Part shown: positions 6,806 to 6,879 of the stretch, piece after piece
Layout: each line of letters opens with the position of its first letter
Position numbering within the stretch: position 1 is the stretch's first letter
DNA from: Verrucomicrobiaceae bacterium
GTDB taxonomy: Bacteria; Verrucomicrobiota; Verrucomicrobiae; Verrucomicrobiales; Akkermansiaceae
Assembly: GCA_003820635.1 (NCBI GenBank)
Contig: RPOS01000157.1
Location: forward strand, 1-6,879
DNA length: 6,879 bases
Reading direction: 5' to 3'
Made by a program: the position numbers and the translations under genes
Notes under the pieces: generated by a model
Databases searched by the model: none
Seen by the model: only the letters and a program-made list of their open reading frames with translations
What the model was told of the DNA's origin: nothing

Positions 6806-6879
6806 AAATCACTGCCCGTCCGCGCAAGACGCTGGCGACACCCAATGGTGAGGTTGTTGTCATGCATCCGCAGGTCCGA

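Overview
The window reads as chromosomal DNA from a high-GC Gram-negative bacterium, most likely of the Verrucomicrobiota (Verrucomicrobiae, Luteolibacter-like). This placement is an inference. It rests on the overall flavour of the proteins, especially the PpiD/SurA-like protein followed by a short TPR protein, and on mostly weak Shine-Dalgarno sequences. No rRNA, tRNA, CRISPR array, insertion sequence or integrase is visible.

Layout. A leader of unknown content (1-188) precedes a plus-strand gene for a cobalamin-binding radical SAM enzyme (189-1652). It converges across an 88-bp gap on a minus-strand cluster transcribed from right to left: a PpiD/SurA-like membrane-anchored periplasmic folding factor (4613-2946), a small TPR protein (2904-2566) and a PAP2/Aur1-like integral membrane phosphatase or phosphotransferase (2442-1741). 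A 159-bp divergent intergenic region follows. It holds a plausible minus-strand promoter, a strong imperfect hairpin and a good ribosome binding site. Then comes a large plus-strand gene (4773-6749) whose product joins a roughly 12-helix membrane domain resembling sodium:solute symporters to a C-terminal hotdog-fold thioesterase domain in one uninterrupted frame. A GC-rich palindrome just after its stop looks like a terminator. I see no gene in the last 75 bases.

How the genes may work together. Most products point to the cell envelope or lipids: a B12 radical SAM enzyme of the kind often found with unusual lipid or secondary-metabolite genes, a lipid-phosphatase-like membrane enzyme, a membrane-anchored chaperone, and a membrane protein carrying its own acyl-thioesterase. 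Only the three minus-strand genes form a plausible operon. A functional link between the rest is an inference from proximity.

The most notable item is the transporter-thioesterase fusion. Its hotdog domain carries a DTNxxGNVY...RELFF signature reminiscent of enediyne/polyene polyketide thioesterases (CalE7/DynE7 type). I cannot name an established family for this architecture.
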